64,000 nucleotides of DNA, taken from assembly GCA_947579605.1 (NCBI GenBank), contig OX388321.1, forward strand, positions 22,931,614 to 22,995,613. Reading direction: 5' to 3'. The notes beneath the pieces are model-generated. The model made no database searches. It saw only the letters and a program-made list of their open reading frames with translations, and was not told the DNA's origin. A program made the translations under genes and the position numbers. The DNA comes from Athripsodes cinereus. Lineage: Eukaryota > Arthropoda > Insecta > Trichoptera > Leptoceridae. Position 1 is the first letter of the stretch, and each line of letters opens with the position of its first letter. This document shows positions 50,570 through 62,574 of the stretch, in pieces.

Positions 50570-51139
50570 ATTGACATTGGGCAGTTGTGGTTTGTTGTTT
50601 GTCTATGGATTTTTTTTATTGAATTTTCAATATCAGAATTCCGCGATGTTTTATATCTTTGTTCGGTATATTGTTTTTACCCTTATGAATTGACACTAAA
50701 TAGCTTATTACATATCTTAACCTTTTAACATTTCAACATATCGACCACTTTAAATTATTTTATATCTCGTTCTTGACTTTTCTTTATTGACTGACATTCC
50801 TCAGGTGGTCTAAAAATATTACATACCTTTGACTTTTTATTTTAACTTTTGACTCTGAATTTTTAAAATTACTTGTATTTTTTGACATCTCATTTGTTTT
50901 GTTAAGAATATTTCATGCTGACTATGTAAAAGATATTATCAAGTTGACATATAGAATCTAAAAAAAAAAAAAAAAAAATCCGTTCGTTTTCCCAATGTAC
51001 CTACATTTGTTTAAATTTTTATTCATTTGTGGTTCTTATTTTATTGTCCATTTTATGTGTTGTGTGTGTCAATACTGTTTGTGTACATTATTATAATTAT
51101 GTTAATATTTATATGTAAAAGGCCCAGGCCGTGAATTGA

Positions 51140-51170
<31 letters not shown>

Positions 51171-51173
51171 ATT
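50570..51173 (+). repeat. 3' UTR and (AAAT)n tail of the intact element
   Basis: An AT-rich UTR with a 17-base A run near 50961-50977. The terminal stem GGCCCAGGCC is followed by GTGAATTGAT and about eight AAAT units. Truncated relatives of this terminus are at 3478, 11315 and 31680. Confidence 0.7.
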
Positions 51174-51825
51174 ATAAGACAAATAAAAAACATGATTCTG
51201 CTTAATACATAATGCGATTTTTGGCTGTTCAGTGATATAAACATATTGGTTGACTTCAAATATGTTCAATATAAACATATTTGAAGGCAACACAAATTGA
51301 ATTTAAAATAAATTTACTGAAGTTGAAAAACTTAAGGATAAAATAAACAAAAAAAGGAATCTGTTCTGGTAACCTTATGACTCTAAAAGGGTTGATATTT
51401 TAGAATATATTAGAAAATTCAAATAATAATAATGCTGAACAATGGTGACAATAACCTAGGACTTTGAGAATAATAATTAAGCGGAAAAATAATGAAAATA
51501 GCAAAATAAAGAAAGAACTTAATTAAAATTTACAGAGGACTATGTACATATAGTAATGAAAAAGTGTCTACTTCTTATATATTATCTACCCAATGAAGCT
51601 TTTATTCAAGGGATGAGAAAAGGCACACTATCAAAGAACTTGTGTGTTTCTTTTGTAACAGCCTAATTTGCCAAAAGCCGATATGTTATCGATGTGCAAA
51701 CTTTCACCAACATTATTTTTTTTAGAGTTTGAATAAATGTGGTGAAAATTATAACAGTGTTTTGATTGTCTTATAAATATTTTTTTTTTTATCTTTGACA
51801 CAATTAGATGTCGGAGACTGGATAT
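51174..51825. other. Unassigned AT-rich sequence
   Basis: A short inverted repeat around 51238-51287 (ATATAAACATATT...TTCAAATATG) is present. No gene. Confidence 0.4.
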
Positions 51826-51829
51826 TACT

Positions 51830-52085
51830 ACTACTACTTACTACTTTTCGGGTCCGGACTTTAGACTTTGCCATTCCAGTATTCAGCGACGTATATCGCC
51901 TTGTCATTCGCCATCAATAGGTCACTCTCATTACATGCATTCTGCATGAGCGGGCATTGCAATAAATGTGAATCACTCTGCACTTCCCCGCAGTCACAGC
52001 TAGTGTCCTCCTCATCCAAAAAGCCCCACCTCTGCTGGTTACTTTTGCACCTACTCACCCCAACCCTTAGCCTGTTCAGTTTTGA
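51830..52085 (-). pseudogene. Non-LTR C-terminal relic
   Basis: The minus strand encodes KLNRLRVGVSRCKSNQQRWG, F-L-D-E-E, CDCGEVQSDSHLLQCPLM, VAEYWNGKV. Same family as 6225-6515 but with the C-D-C-G motif intact. The end GGACCCGAAAAGTAGTAAGT carries a TAG/AGT-rich tail. Confidence 0.7.
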
Positions 52086-52195
52086 ATTAGGTAGGAGATG
52101 TGACGTACTAATGATTCAGGAAACCCACAGGGGCCCTACTGACCCCAGACCAAAGGTAGAAGGATGGATATTACTTACCAAGTACCTACGACTTT
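52086..52195 (+). pseudogene. Endonuclease-domain scrap of a non-LTR element
   Basis: The plus frame reads RRCDVLMIQETHRGPTDPRP followed by K-V-E-G-W. The D-V-L-x-I-Q-E-T motif is the start of an apurinic-like endonuclease. It directly abuts the minus-strand relic, so it may be the 5' part of the same element after inversion. Confidence 0.55.
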
Positions 52196-52475
52196 CGATG
52201 AGTGTTATCAACTGGAATGATTAATCTAGATTGGATCGAAATATGATTTATTCAGACTATTTTTGAGACTATTTTCTGCATAAAGAATGTAATGTTCTTT
52301 ACCGTGTAAATTTATCGTAAAAAACCTTTATTCTAAGGTTTCAGACGAAAAAAATTAGATCTTTCTAACATCACTAGAAAAAAATTATCATATTTTATAA
52401 AATGGACCCTTAAAAAAATAATGCCCTTCAAGTTTGCAACACAAAATATAATATATTATACCGTATTTATCATTA
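52196..52475. other. Unassigned sequence
   Basis: Nothing recognised. Confidence 0.4.
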
Positions 52476-52479
52476 TCAA

Positions 52480-52800
52480 GTGGAGAAGAAAGAAAGTGAA
52501 CACACTAGATGGTTTGGGTACGTGGAAAGAATTAATGACGACAGAAAAGAAAATATATTATGTATCCATGCCTGAAAGGAAGAGTGCTCAGAAACGTGTC
52601 CGTCCGAGGTTTCAATGCCAAAAATGTATACTGTTAAACCAGATCCTGCAGAACGGCTCTCTTATTGAATGTGTTGAGCAGATTGAATAAGCGAACATGA
52701 ATGAGGAATTGTACGACAGTGAAGTTTTTACAAGGATAGGAGTAAGTGGCACTCGATCCTTTCCGTCTACCCCTTAAGGGAAGCGTTGGTGATGATTATT
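52480..52800 (+). pseudogene. RTE C-terminal relic
   Basis: Frame-hopping reading: RWFGYVERINDDRKENIL, then a basic R-P-R block and K-D-R-S-K-W-H-S-I-L-S-V-Y-P-L-R-E. This is the same terminal block as 42640-42800. It is followed by GATGATTATTAT. Confidence 0.6.
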
Positions 52801-53570
52801 ATATTTCCGACTTAAATCGTAAAACTAATTAAAAGTTAGACTATGCCTGGTAGATACTTAGTATATTTTTTCTTTTTTTCGTAATTAGAAAAGTTTCTAA
52901 TTGTTTTGTTTTATAATTTTTGCTGTTTATTTTTAATTTTTATTTTGAGATTGTTTTCTTTTGACGTAAAAGTTTTTGTTGTTTTCATAATAATATTATT
53001 TTCGACTGGTTTTATATAAGAAAATTCTTTAAAAAAAATGGTTCGTGAATTATATTTTTGTATATTCTGAATTTCAATTAAAATGTGTGTGTCTTAATAT
53101 TTTAGAAAAACGCAATCCGAAAATGTGTAAATAATTAAAAAAAAACTAAAATTCACAACAAAAAAAACACAGATGGTCTTTATGAGAATAATATACTAAA
53201 GACAACGGTTTAAATAAATCATTTAAATTTTAAAACGATGGGTACCTACCTACTTTAAATGTATTGTTTTCTTCCAAATCTCACGTTTATCTTCGAATTT
53301 GTATTGAACTCACAAAGTGATTTCTTAAATTTACGACATATTCTGTCCTTACGGGCGATAAATTTTCCAACGAAATGATCAAAAAGCAGTCCAATACATT
53401 ATCATTATCAGTATATTGAATCTGAAGCAAAGTATCAAGCACAAAAGTTGAATATTGACATCAAGTAAATGAAACAAAATACATTATATTGGAACATGTA
53501 CCTATTATGGGCGACAAAATGGAATCGTATGGGAGATGATTTGATAAAGTTACTTACTTACTATCATCAT
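52801..53570. other. Unassigned AT-rich sequence
   Basis: No supported gene. Confidence 0.4.
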
Positions 53571-53574
53571 AAAA

Positions 53575-53780
53575 AATCACGGTAGATATGTCCCACAATT
53601 AGCGTAGCTAGTAGACTAACTGCATGTAATAAACAAAAAGGCAAAACTCATCGCCGAATTTTAGATCCCATTTGTCTTATATTTGAGGTTGAAGGAACAC
53701 CATGAAGCCCCCGGTATAGAATAGGTATCTCACTCTTTTGTCTAAGTTTTTGAGTGTCCCGGTGTTTTTGAAACTTCACG
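53575..53780. repeat. Two SINE-like fragments in opposite orientation
   Basis: 53575-53660 is minus (GGTAGATATGTCCCACAATT, AGTAGACTAACTGCATGTAA). 53700-53780 is plus (AAGCCCCCGGTATAGAATAG, TTTTTGAGTGTCCCGG). Confidence 0.5.
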
Positions 53781-54039
53781 TATAAAGCTAAGAAATAAAT
53801 TAAAATAATGGATTCTATATAATATTTTAGGCTACTTTTCACATTGGGTCTGACTTTGTGTACCTATATAAAAATCGCTTATATCTATTCACTGATATTT
53901 ATTTTAGGGATGTTGCATGAACTTTCATCTTTACTACGCAAAAAATATTCATTAAAATGCAACAACCTATATTAACTTTGATTGCGTATAATCAAATTAA
54001 AAAGAAAACTAAAATAAAATAATAATAATAATAACTAGA
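53781..54039. other. Unassigned AT-rich sequence
   Basis: Nothing recognised. Confidence 0.4.
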
Positions 54040-54085
54040 CTTATTTATGATGCGCCGTTTTGTGGAAAAACCACCGCAAATACAC
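54040..54085 (-). repeat. CR1-like terminal motif, minus strand
   Basis: The reverse complement GCGGTGGTTTTTCCACAAAA followed by CGGCGCATCATAAATAAG and a TAT tail. Confidence 0.6.
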
Positions 54086-55690
54086 ATTAAACAATAGCTA
54101 ATGGGGTGAATTTCACCTAAAATTTGTCCCTTAATTCTTCCAAAGAACAATTTTCTTTTTAAATTTCATATAAGGTAGGTATTTTTTTTATTTTTATATC
54201 ACGCAAACAGATGGCTATGGCGTAATTAATAATAAACAGTCAGTCAATTACAACTAGAAAACCGGCAAAGTTTGCAAACATTGTTTTGGATTATATAAAG
54301 TTAAATACATTTTAATTGACAGTACAGTGATACTGAATTCCTCCTTCACGATTTCGTTTGCCGCTAAAAATATTTACAAAGTAGCCCGTTGAATAAGTGT
54401 TCTTAAATATTTAGTTTCGCAAATAAAGGTTTATATTTATTGGTGTTGAAACTAGTCAATGGATAATAATACCCTCAAATCGGCCATTACGTTCATCCTG
54501 CGCTACCCAAAATGGCGGCTATACGTTTATACGCTATACTGTATTCGCGCGGGAAACCATCGTGAATTCAAAATGGATGACCTCAATAAAGAAACGTTTT
54601 GAATTCATAAAATATTGTTATTCCTAAGCTTTTCTGAGAAATAATACACGGGATATAAAGGAAATCTATGTAAGAATCTTTCTGAATAAATTTATTGATT
54701 TAATGATACCTCTTTTTCCAAATAAGTACCTACCTACCTTTATCCGAATTTGTAGAAAAAGATTGGAATCTGTTATAGGAATGTGGAAAGAATGATGTAT
54801 GTATTTATGGGCTTAGCAGCTTATAATTTTTTATTGGTTTAATAAATAAATAAATTTTAAAATGAATGAGGCTTATTTTTGTTTTTATCCTTCTCCCTGT
54901 CAACAAATTTGAATTTAGTTTAGGAATTAAGAATGTTTCGTAACCTTTTCGGTTTCGATCAACAACTTATTTAAGAGTTACTTTCTACTTCTAGTCTGAC
55001 TTCTAATGGGGGGGGGGGCAATTTTCTACTTTGACGCCAATTTTTAATATTTTTGACATTACAATTTTTACATATTGACATAGGGAGAACGACTTGCGTA
55101 TTTACATTGCAGTTATTCCGATGGCTACCCCATTTTTAAGGTATACCATTTTGGTACAGATAGATAAATAGTGCAAAATTTTTTTTCTTATGTCATTACC
55201 AACGCAGAACAAGATGTATCATTTTTGCTAAGACGATGCATCAGCCATTTTGCAACATGATCACGTAGATTTTTATGTTTTAACGCTAACTCATTTTACG
55301 TATGTATGTGCAATAACAGTTGCAACATCTCACTACGTAATATATTGTATAGTATGTAGCTAAATACTACATTTGAAATGTCCACGTACAAAACATTACA
55401 CTACTATTCTTATTATTACTTAGCGTTTCTGTAATTATACGTTCTTACTTGCATTCTCAAAACCACAGTTTTCAATGCTGGTTGAATTTTTTCTCATTTT
55501 AAGTATTTAATAATAACTTATAATACTAGGTACTTACTTGCTTACTTTAAGTTCTCTTTTTCTTAGCTCTTCATACATTTTTTCTTCGGTACATTCTTCA
55601 TTCAAATAATACATACCATAGCTGTTAAATTACACTTTGATAATGTTCTTTATTTGCTCAAATATCAATTTATTGTTCAACTGAATTTGA
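54086..55690. other. Unassigned sequence
   Basis: No gene is supported. A locally GC-richer piece at 54485-54600 has CAAAATGGCGGCTATACG and GTATTCGCGCGGGAAACC, reminiscent of promoter-type sequence, but no exon could be tied to it. Confidence 0.35.
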
Positions 55691-55704
55691 AGAAAACGGG
55701 CAGA

Positions 55705-56020
55705 AGACAAAACTAATCAGATATCTCGATTGGAGAACCATATTTACACAATGTAACATTGTGCAAAAACTAATCGGAAGTAGTGAGAAAGCTAGCCAAT
55801 TCATTAGTCCAAGGCTGGCTTATGTGATCACTTTTGACTTAGATGTGTCAGTAGGTATATCGTTCAAATGAGAATGCCAAAATTGGTGAACCTTGTCCAT
55901 GGACACATCGATCGATCCAGCGTAAAGAAAATTCGAAAGCGTTGGAGCGTCTTCCTGACTTCATCCGATTAGATATTGCATAATGTTACACTGTGTAAAT
56001 TTTATTCTCCAACCAGTTAG
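55705..56020. mobile_element. ACCAATCAGA MITE family copy
   Basis: AAAACTAATCAGATATCTCG, TTGGAGAACCATATTTACAC and ACATTGTGCAAAAACTAATC on the left; the complement (TGCATAATGTTACACTGTGT, TTTATTCTCCAACCAGTTAG) on the right. More diverged than 37279-37531. Confidence 0.7.
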
Positions 56021-56529
56021 TCTAATTTTCATAATTTATTTAAAAATATTATAGCTTGACCAACTGATTGAAAACTGCAATGTTCTAGAATATAAAATAT
56101 AACAATTTGAAAAATGTGGTTGGCAAAAGATTGGTATGTATACGTAAGCAAACTTTTGTATTATAAATCTTCATACCGAGCGTTAGTAACTAACTACATA
56201 TTATTATACAGTAACAATATTATTATTAAAATATACGACACGACTTTAAAATAAAATAATACTAAAAATGATACATTAGGACATGGAAATGGCTGTAGTG
56301 GCATCCGACAAATTATTTGAATCGTTAAGCTGATTATAACAAAAAATACGTGCATTTTGCGCACTACAATAGTTTTCTGCGACAACATAAATTCAAAAGT
56401 CAGAAAACGTTACTAACACAAATGAATTTTGAATGCCCTCGCTATAGTACGACAAACCCGCTCAGTGTGCATTGAACTTTAAAAATATATTGTTTTTCAT
56501 AAAATAATATAATTATAATATGATTGATA

Positions 56530-56655
56530 GTGGAGCACCTGGCAAAGAATTGATTTTCCACTCTTTTCCGTAAGCTTTTAAGTGTTCTGTATATAATATA
56601 TAGTGTTTGAAAAAATAATGAAATTTAACATCATAATTTCAGCGATAAGGTCAAT
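56530..56655 (+). repeat. SINE-like 5' half
   Basis: GTGGAGCACCTGGCAAAGAA, TTCCACTCTTTTCCGTAAGC, AATTTCAGCGATAAGGTC. Confidence 0.6.
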
Positions 56656-56659
56656 GCCT

Positions 56660-58035
56660 GGTCTCCGCCAGCTCCTCTGCGTCTTTCTAGTTTTCTTGCC
56701 ATAGTCAATTGTAGAATGTGTATCTTTTTCCCGTTTAATATATGATCCAGATAATTAATGAGATCTTATACAATTTGGCACGCAACAGGAGTTCCCTGTT
56801 CACTCCAGCTATTTTAACACTTATTAATTTGTCACCTACATAAATTATATTTGCTTCATCGAATTGTTAATTTTATTTCCTCACCGCTAGAAATAAATCT
56901 GCTAGCTTGAATGAAAGAACATTTACCTACAATAAATTGGATAAATTGAAAAAAGCACTTAGTCTACTATCGATAAAACAACTCGAGAGAGACGTATTTG
57001 ATGGACAGATTGATAATGATTTGAGAATTCCAATGACGTCACTTTTGCGTTGCTTAATCTTAATTAGATTGAAACGCTTGTTTCAATTTATGCAACAATG
57101 GAATACTGTACCAATACTATAAAAAATAACATCTAATATTCAAAATATTTCCTTACTATTGATGATACTCGTCCGTCTGGTCCAACTGGTTTGATAATAC
57201 ACTAATTTATTTTAGAATATTTATATAAGAAGAATTACTGATTTAAGCTTACGGTGTGTTGTCTCGACAACGTTAAGCGGCAACTTCAAGACAGCGCTTC
57301 TTACATCACAACGACCGACCGCGGTACTATGTTCTATCTTATGTTTGAAAGCATTGTCGAGCATCACAGCAGCGGCAGAGTACATTATTTCAATTCGTCT
57401 GCTGCTTCGCCAAACAAAGTTCTCATACATTTTCATAGTTCAAAGTACCTATGTACAATCATCGGTTTTTCTGACGTAATTGTAAATAATATGTATAATT
57501 TAAATTTGTGTCTTGGTATATATTTTTTGTTCTTTATTATTTTTCTTTCATTTGGGATTTCTTAAATTAGTTCTAACACAATACACCCACGGAGTGGCTT
57601 CCCTTAGTCTAACCTTTGGACCACCTCTATGGCAAAAAATGCGGATAAATAGAAGCAAAGAATCCAGAGATAATAACGGATGTGTATGTAGAGGTTCTTT
57701 CAGTGTTCTGACGCACTCAAACGCTGTCTTGCAGTTGCGGTTTGACGTTGTGGCGAAGCTTGACAATTTACCTTTAAATCAAACACACATCTTAGACGTA
57801 ATCCGAAATGAAGTATTTTTTTCTTTATCAATGAACAAACATACTATAATTTTTAAGTAAGTCCTCAACATATGATGATATTAAGTAAATTATATTTAAC
57901 ACCTGTTATTTGATATTTAAAACTGTGTTTCTCAGACTGTGCTTCGTCTAACTGAAAAAAAAATGAAAATTAAATAATTTCTAAAAAAAACTAACGTGCA
58001 ATCTAAGCGATCTACTGACAAATGCCAAAAACTGG
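56660..58035. other. Unassigned sequence with unrecognised frames
   Basis: Frames at 56907-57122 (plus), 57221-57436 (minus) and 57513-57860 (plus) contain no domain I can name. 57240-57440 and 57570-57800 are less AT-rich than their surroundings and could be remains of a mobile element or old exons. Confidence 0.35.
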
Positions 58036-58039
58036 AATG

Positions 58040-58225
58040 TTTCTCGTGTGGGTCATTAACTCAGAAGCAAAAAGCACAACATATAATTCTCAGAAAATTA
58101 AATGGTATTGGAAGAAGGCTGATCTCTTGAATTCATAACAAACATGTGCTCTCGCAGGGATAGGAGCATTCAAGAACTATTTCAAGTAGCCCAGAAAAGT
58201 GACACTTCTTCTCACGAGTGATGGT
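58040..58225 (+). pseudogene. Decayed RTE 3' scrap
   Basis: A reading across frames gives MCSRRDRSIQELFQVAQKSD, resembling the R-x-x-x-E-L-F-x-x-A block near the end of RTE proteins (compare 28880-28930). Confidence 0.4.
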
Positions 58226-58324
58226 TAGTCGATTTTTGTCTCCATATGCAATTTTCGTGTTAGTGCAACGAATGATTGGCATTACCATTTATGCCAAGTT
58301 TATTATTTTATGCCTAAGTATTCT

Positions 58325-58740
58325 CGGTGAAGAATAAATCTTCCACTGTTTTCTTCAAGTTTTCGAGTGTCTTACAAAGGCAGGTTTTTGCAAAACCCTC
58401 TGTATAAAAATATTTAAATTTTCAGTTCAGCGATGAGTATCCTTTCTGATCGCTGAACTTCGCCTCCATCTCCCTCATATCACGGCATGTAATTTTCCAA
58501 TCCCTGAATCCAATGATGTCTACATCCCTCTGTACTCCATCCATCTAACGGAATTTCAGTTTACCTACATACGTCTATCTACGCCAAGTCTACCTTGTGG
58601 TCTTGTAAGAAGGACTCCTGATCCACCACCCATCCTGAATATCTTATTTTCATCGACAAGGAAAGAACAATCGACATGTTTATTACATACAGTTAGGCTA
58701 CCGCACTTGCAATATGTGCCGTTATGGTGAAGAAGTAGTA
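58325..58740 (+). repeat. SINE-like copy split by an insertion
   Basis: The 5' half is at 58325-58440 (TCTTCCACTGTTTTCTTCAA, GAGTGTCTTACAAAGGCAGG) and the 3' half at 58618-58735 (CCACCCATCCTGAATATCTT, TTACATACAGTTAGGCTACC). About 180 bp of unidentified sequence lies between them. Confidence 0.55.
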
Positions 58741-59465
58741 TTTTTTGAACATAAAAGACGGTTTGTACATTAAATACGTACACTGTTCCTCCGACATTCT
58801 TTTTTGGTGTATGATGACGCAATATACCTATCATAAAAATATTTTTTTACCGGATATGTCTAGACACGCATTTTAAATGTGGTGAGATTCTACATTTTTT
58901 ATTAAATTGATTACATAATAAAATAACATGTTGTGCGACTTATTTAAAACATAAAAATATACATAAATATACACTCTACTAAAAAGGTTTAAGAATCAAC
59001 GTGTGGCATTGAGTTATCGATATATTTACATATAATAAAATATATAAAATAGAAAGAAATACTAAAGCAATTCAAGGCGAATTTTTGATGGTCAACTTGT
59101 CTTCGGTACGTGAGAACTTATCTTATTTAAAATGTATAATGGTAATTATGTTATATTTTGTAAAATTTTATTGTATGTTGGCCATTTTTTTAAATAAATA
59201 AAAAAAAAAATGATTCGATATCCAGAATGAAAGGCGAGCCTCATTATCATTTTGTAAATAATATTTTAGTGACAGATATACTAAAATATTGTTTGATTTT
59301 ATTGCTAATTTGTGCATTGTCATGTGAAATATTTACATAAATTTGAATAGATTTGATATCAAGATTTTGATGTGTAAAAACTATGTAAAAACTTGTTGGA
59401 ACGGTTTATGGAAAAAGATGGATTTTCAAGCCGTCAGGAACCTTGAGGACGGAAGAACAGTGTTA
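58741..59465. other. Unassigned AT-rich sequence
   Basis: A tail-like TAAATAAATAAAAAAAAAA occurs near 59190-59211. No gene. Confidence 0.4.
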
Positions 59466-59469
59466 TTTT

Positions 59470-59640
59470 TGACCATGGAAACTGAAACTGAACTCTGGAG
59501 AGTGTAGAGGTGTTCAAGGCGAGGTTAAAAGCCCTATTGTTCAGGAGGTGTTATAATTCTTGAATGGGCCCTTGCGGTGGTTTTTCCACAAAACGGCGCA
59601 TCATAAATAAGAGTTGTTTAGTTATTATTATTGCCTTAAC
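59470..59640 (+). mobile_element. CR1-like 3' end
   Basis: It encodes LESVEVFKARLKALLFRR and stop. The 3' UTR is GGGCCCTTGCGGTGGTTTTT, CCACAAAACGGCGCATCATA and a TTATTATTA tail. It is very close to 21940-22225. Confidence 0.7.
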
Positions 59641-59701
59641 CGTTTTGGAACGTATACTGTCCACAGATTTTTGCTGAATATATTGGGGGACAGTATAATT
59701 T

Positions 59702-59889
59702 GTGACATATTCATATGTATATCTAAAGAAACATTCACATTGCTTCACTTTGGATGATCATCCAGAGTGTCAGGGCAAAGCGAACACGTCTATTCACACT
59801 TGTTCATCCTATGCTTTCACTGCTTTAGCAATACTCACGGTCATGTTGTTTGGAGTTGGGCGTATTTTGATTAGAAATAAACAATAATT
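59702..59889 (+). other. Possible terminal exon or gene relic with a membrane segment
   Basis: The frame contains FTLDDHPECQGKANTSIHTC followed by SSYAFTALAILTVMLFGVG, a likely transmembrane helix, then RILIRNKQ and a stop that overlaps AATAAA. A diverged duplicate of its first ~80 bp lies at about 60080-60165. I cannot name the family. It could be chance. Confidence 0.3.
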
Positions 59890-59899
59890 ACAGTTATTA

Positions 59900-60975
59900 A
59901 AAATCAAAACAAAACAATAAAATTCTCGGCAAGATGTTATTTTTTTATGATTCTGATATTCAAATCTAATTCATAGAGAACAAAACAAAAAATTGAAAAA
60001 AACTTGTTTATCGTTGTCTCAGTGAAAGGAACTTTCATCCAAATTCTATTCATCGCTGACGATCACTATTTATGAAACTTCTATCCACACCTCTTCAATT
60101 GAAGGATCATTCAGAGTGATCTCCAAAGTGAACAAGTCTAAATACCCCACAACATCCAATATATCTCACTAAAATAAGTACGTATTTATTTTCTAAGCCT
60201 AAGCTTAAGCGAAGGTACTAATGTCATCCGATCCTGAGCCGTGGTTTGTATTAAAATCTAAATAAGCTTTACCACCTTTTTTTAAAGGATGAACTATTGT
60301 AAAAGTTTCGAGACATATTGAATGTTTTCAAAATACTCGTTTAAAAACATTCTAATAAGTTTCCTAGGAGCATAATATTTTTATTGCTCTTAAATCAATT
60401 ATTTTCATTTGTTACAGATTTGTAAATATTCCAATAATAGACATATTTTATTTTAGTTTCCTGTTGAGACAAGAATTTCATTTGCAATGTCATATATATT
60501 CGTTTTTAGAATTATTATAATAGGTGTGGCTATTTTATTGTTTTTTTTTTATCACGCGATTTGATCCAGAGTGTATATATTTTTATATGATTTTTAGATG
60601 CTTGCTAAATTTTTGGTTTTATAGCCACCATTAGCAAAATTATGCGAAGTTGTTAAAATGTCTGCTAACCATTTATTCACTGCTTCTTATTAAATCATTA
60701 ATTTTATTTATTTTATTTATTTCGCATATCACCTCCAACTTAACATTGTCAGAGCACTTTATCTGTGGCCTGATGACGCGCTTCTTTTCCGTTCTAGGTG
60801 GTGTCTTAGTTTATCAAGAATAACTCTAGCTATGTTTTCTACCCAGCTTCTCAGTAGATCTTTATTTTTTTAGATAATAATTATATCTTGGTCCTTTATC
60901 TATCATACCTTTATTTCACAATCATTCATTAAGCTTTCTTAATCTTTTTAACTATTTTAATTTATTTCACCATTC
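59900..60975. other. Unassigned AT-rich sequence
   Basis: It includes the diverged duplicate (60080-60165) of the 59.7-kb exon-like segment. Otherwise nothing is seen. Confidence 0.4.
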
Positions 60976-60982
60976 ATATAAC

Positions 60983-61607
60983 ATATGGCATTTTAGCATG
61001 GGCCCATAGCAGTTCCCATAATTTAACAATAATGCAAAGACTTTTAAACAAAGCACTGAAAGTAATCTTTGGACTGCATAGACTTACTAGAACAACTGAC
61101 CTTTACAAAATAACTCAAGAATTAAACTTAGAAGAAATTATCTTTGTTGATAAAGCCAAACACCTCTTTAAAATAAAGAATAATCTAATAAAATCAGACC
61201 TGAAACTAACCACAAACACTGAAATACACACCCACAACACGAGACAGAACCACCTACGAACCACCCTCCCGAGAACAAATAGAAGGCGTAATGGATTCCT
61301 CCATACATCAATCAAATTATTCAACAGTCTACCTGCATGTTTGAAGGATGCTAGGAGTCTTAAAATTTTCAAAAGAAGAATTAAAAGATACGCAAAGACA
61401 TTAAAACTCAACACTGACAATAGACACCTGTAACTTGACCAAAATTTCCTATATGTTTAAAAAACTGTTTCCTCTCATACCAGTGGCTCAACCACTGACT
61501 GAGGAAATTATAAAAAAAATACCATTGCATTCTAATATAATATTTGTCTACTATATAATATTGTTGTATTGTTGTTTTATTATTGAATAAATAAAAATAA
61601 ATAATTT
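60983..61607 (+). pseudogene. Non-LTR reverse transcriptase C-terminus, 5'-truncated, with 3' UTR
   Basis: The open frame starts YGILAWAHSSSHNLTIMQRL, runs through LNKALKVIFGLHRLTRTTDL, HNTRQNHLRTTLPRTNRRR and FNSLPACLKDARSLKIFKRR, and stops at 61431-61433. These match the CR1/Jockey-like C-terminal region. The 3' UTR has a CAGTGGCTCAACCACTG hairpin and ends GAATAAATAAAAATAAATAA. The frame is intact but only about 150 codons remain. Confidence 0.75.
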
Positions 61608-61609
61608 CA

Positions 61610-62570
61610 TTTTCAAATGTTTCTCTGTTTACTATAAGTTTGTTTTCTGTTGGTGCTTTTAGTTTATTATTCAAACATTTTTTTATGTCACTTTCATTGT
61701 TCTTTTATATTTATATATCGTAACTTGTAATTATTTATTATAAGTAAAAATTAAACTACTACTCACCATGACAGTGTTAACCTTTTCGATGAGTGATGAA
61801 CATAACAATAGTACAATAAAACATACGTTATCAAACACAATTAAAAACAGAAAGAATAGAGATTAATACATAGAGATAAAAACACACGTAGGTATACAAA
61901 CACACACACTTGTTTACATAACTTAAATGAAATAAATTTGAACAATGCACTATTTTAATTCGATCAAACATATCAAATAATTCGTGCTAAACGTACTATT
62001 GTAGTACATATTTATATAGTAATAGGCCAATGCCAAGTGTTTTTTGTAAATAAATTAATTAATACCCAAAATTTGAGTTTCATTCCTAAAATATCTATAA
62101 TAATTCTCCATTCTATATATCTTTGTGAAACTGATTATTTATTTAGGTATTAACCAAAGTAAAAAAACACCAAAAACATATTTTTATGTAAAATATAAAA
62201 GTTGTCACATAGAGTGTTAAATAGGTCTTTTACTGTCGGTAGACAAACTTACATATTTTCCATAACAATACAGTCTGCGTTTTTTTTATTAATTTATTTA
62301 TAGATATGTTAATTATTTGAACTTAAATTTAAAGCTGTCTTGTGATTTTATCTCGTCGCTATTATCAATGATTTGATTTTTCGTAAAAGAAAAAAAAACT
62401 ATTCGACGTATTTAATGATGTGCGAGAATTCAATTTGACTCGAGCAGTTTGAGTGGATTACGAATTTCTCAAAGATGAACAATTTTAAGTATTAATAACA
62501 AATAAATATTACCTACTAGTAAAAAGTTTAAGTAGGTTTAAGAAGTTTGAAACTTTACGTTGATATAATA
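61610..62570. other. Unassigned AT-rich sequence
   Basis: No supported gene. Confidence 0.4.
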
Positions 62571-62574
62571 TATA

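Larger units (their letters stand above)
46580..51173 (+). mobile_element. Intact two-ORF non-LTR retrotransposon (CR1/Jockey group)
   Basis: A 5' UTR of uncertain start (tRNA-like at 46645-46745) is followed by ORF1 (46818-47744), ORF2 (47741-50569) and a ~600-bp 3' UTR. The 3' UTR ends ATATGTAAAAGGCCCAGGCC and (AAAT)n at about 51138-51173. There is no RNase H domain. Both ORFs are free of stops, so the insertion is probably recent. The exact 5' end is not determined, and no target duplication was identified. Confidence 0.8.

Noticed and set aside
54485..54600. Promoter-like ATGGCGGC segment
   Set aside because: Single motif matches without a TATA box, initiator or linked exon are too weak to annotate as a promoter.
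57221..57860. Candidate exons near 57.2-57.9 kb
   Set aside because: Composition is less AT-rich, but no splice pair, domain or repeat family could be tied to them.
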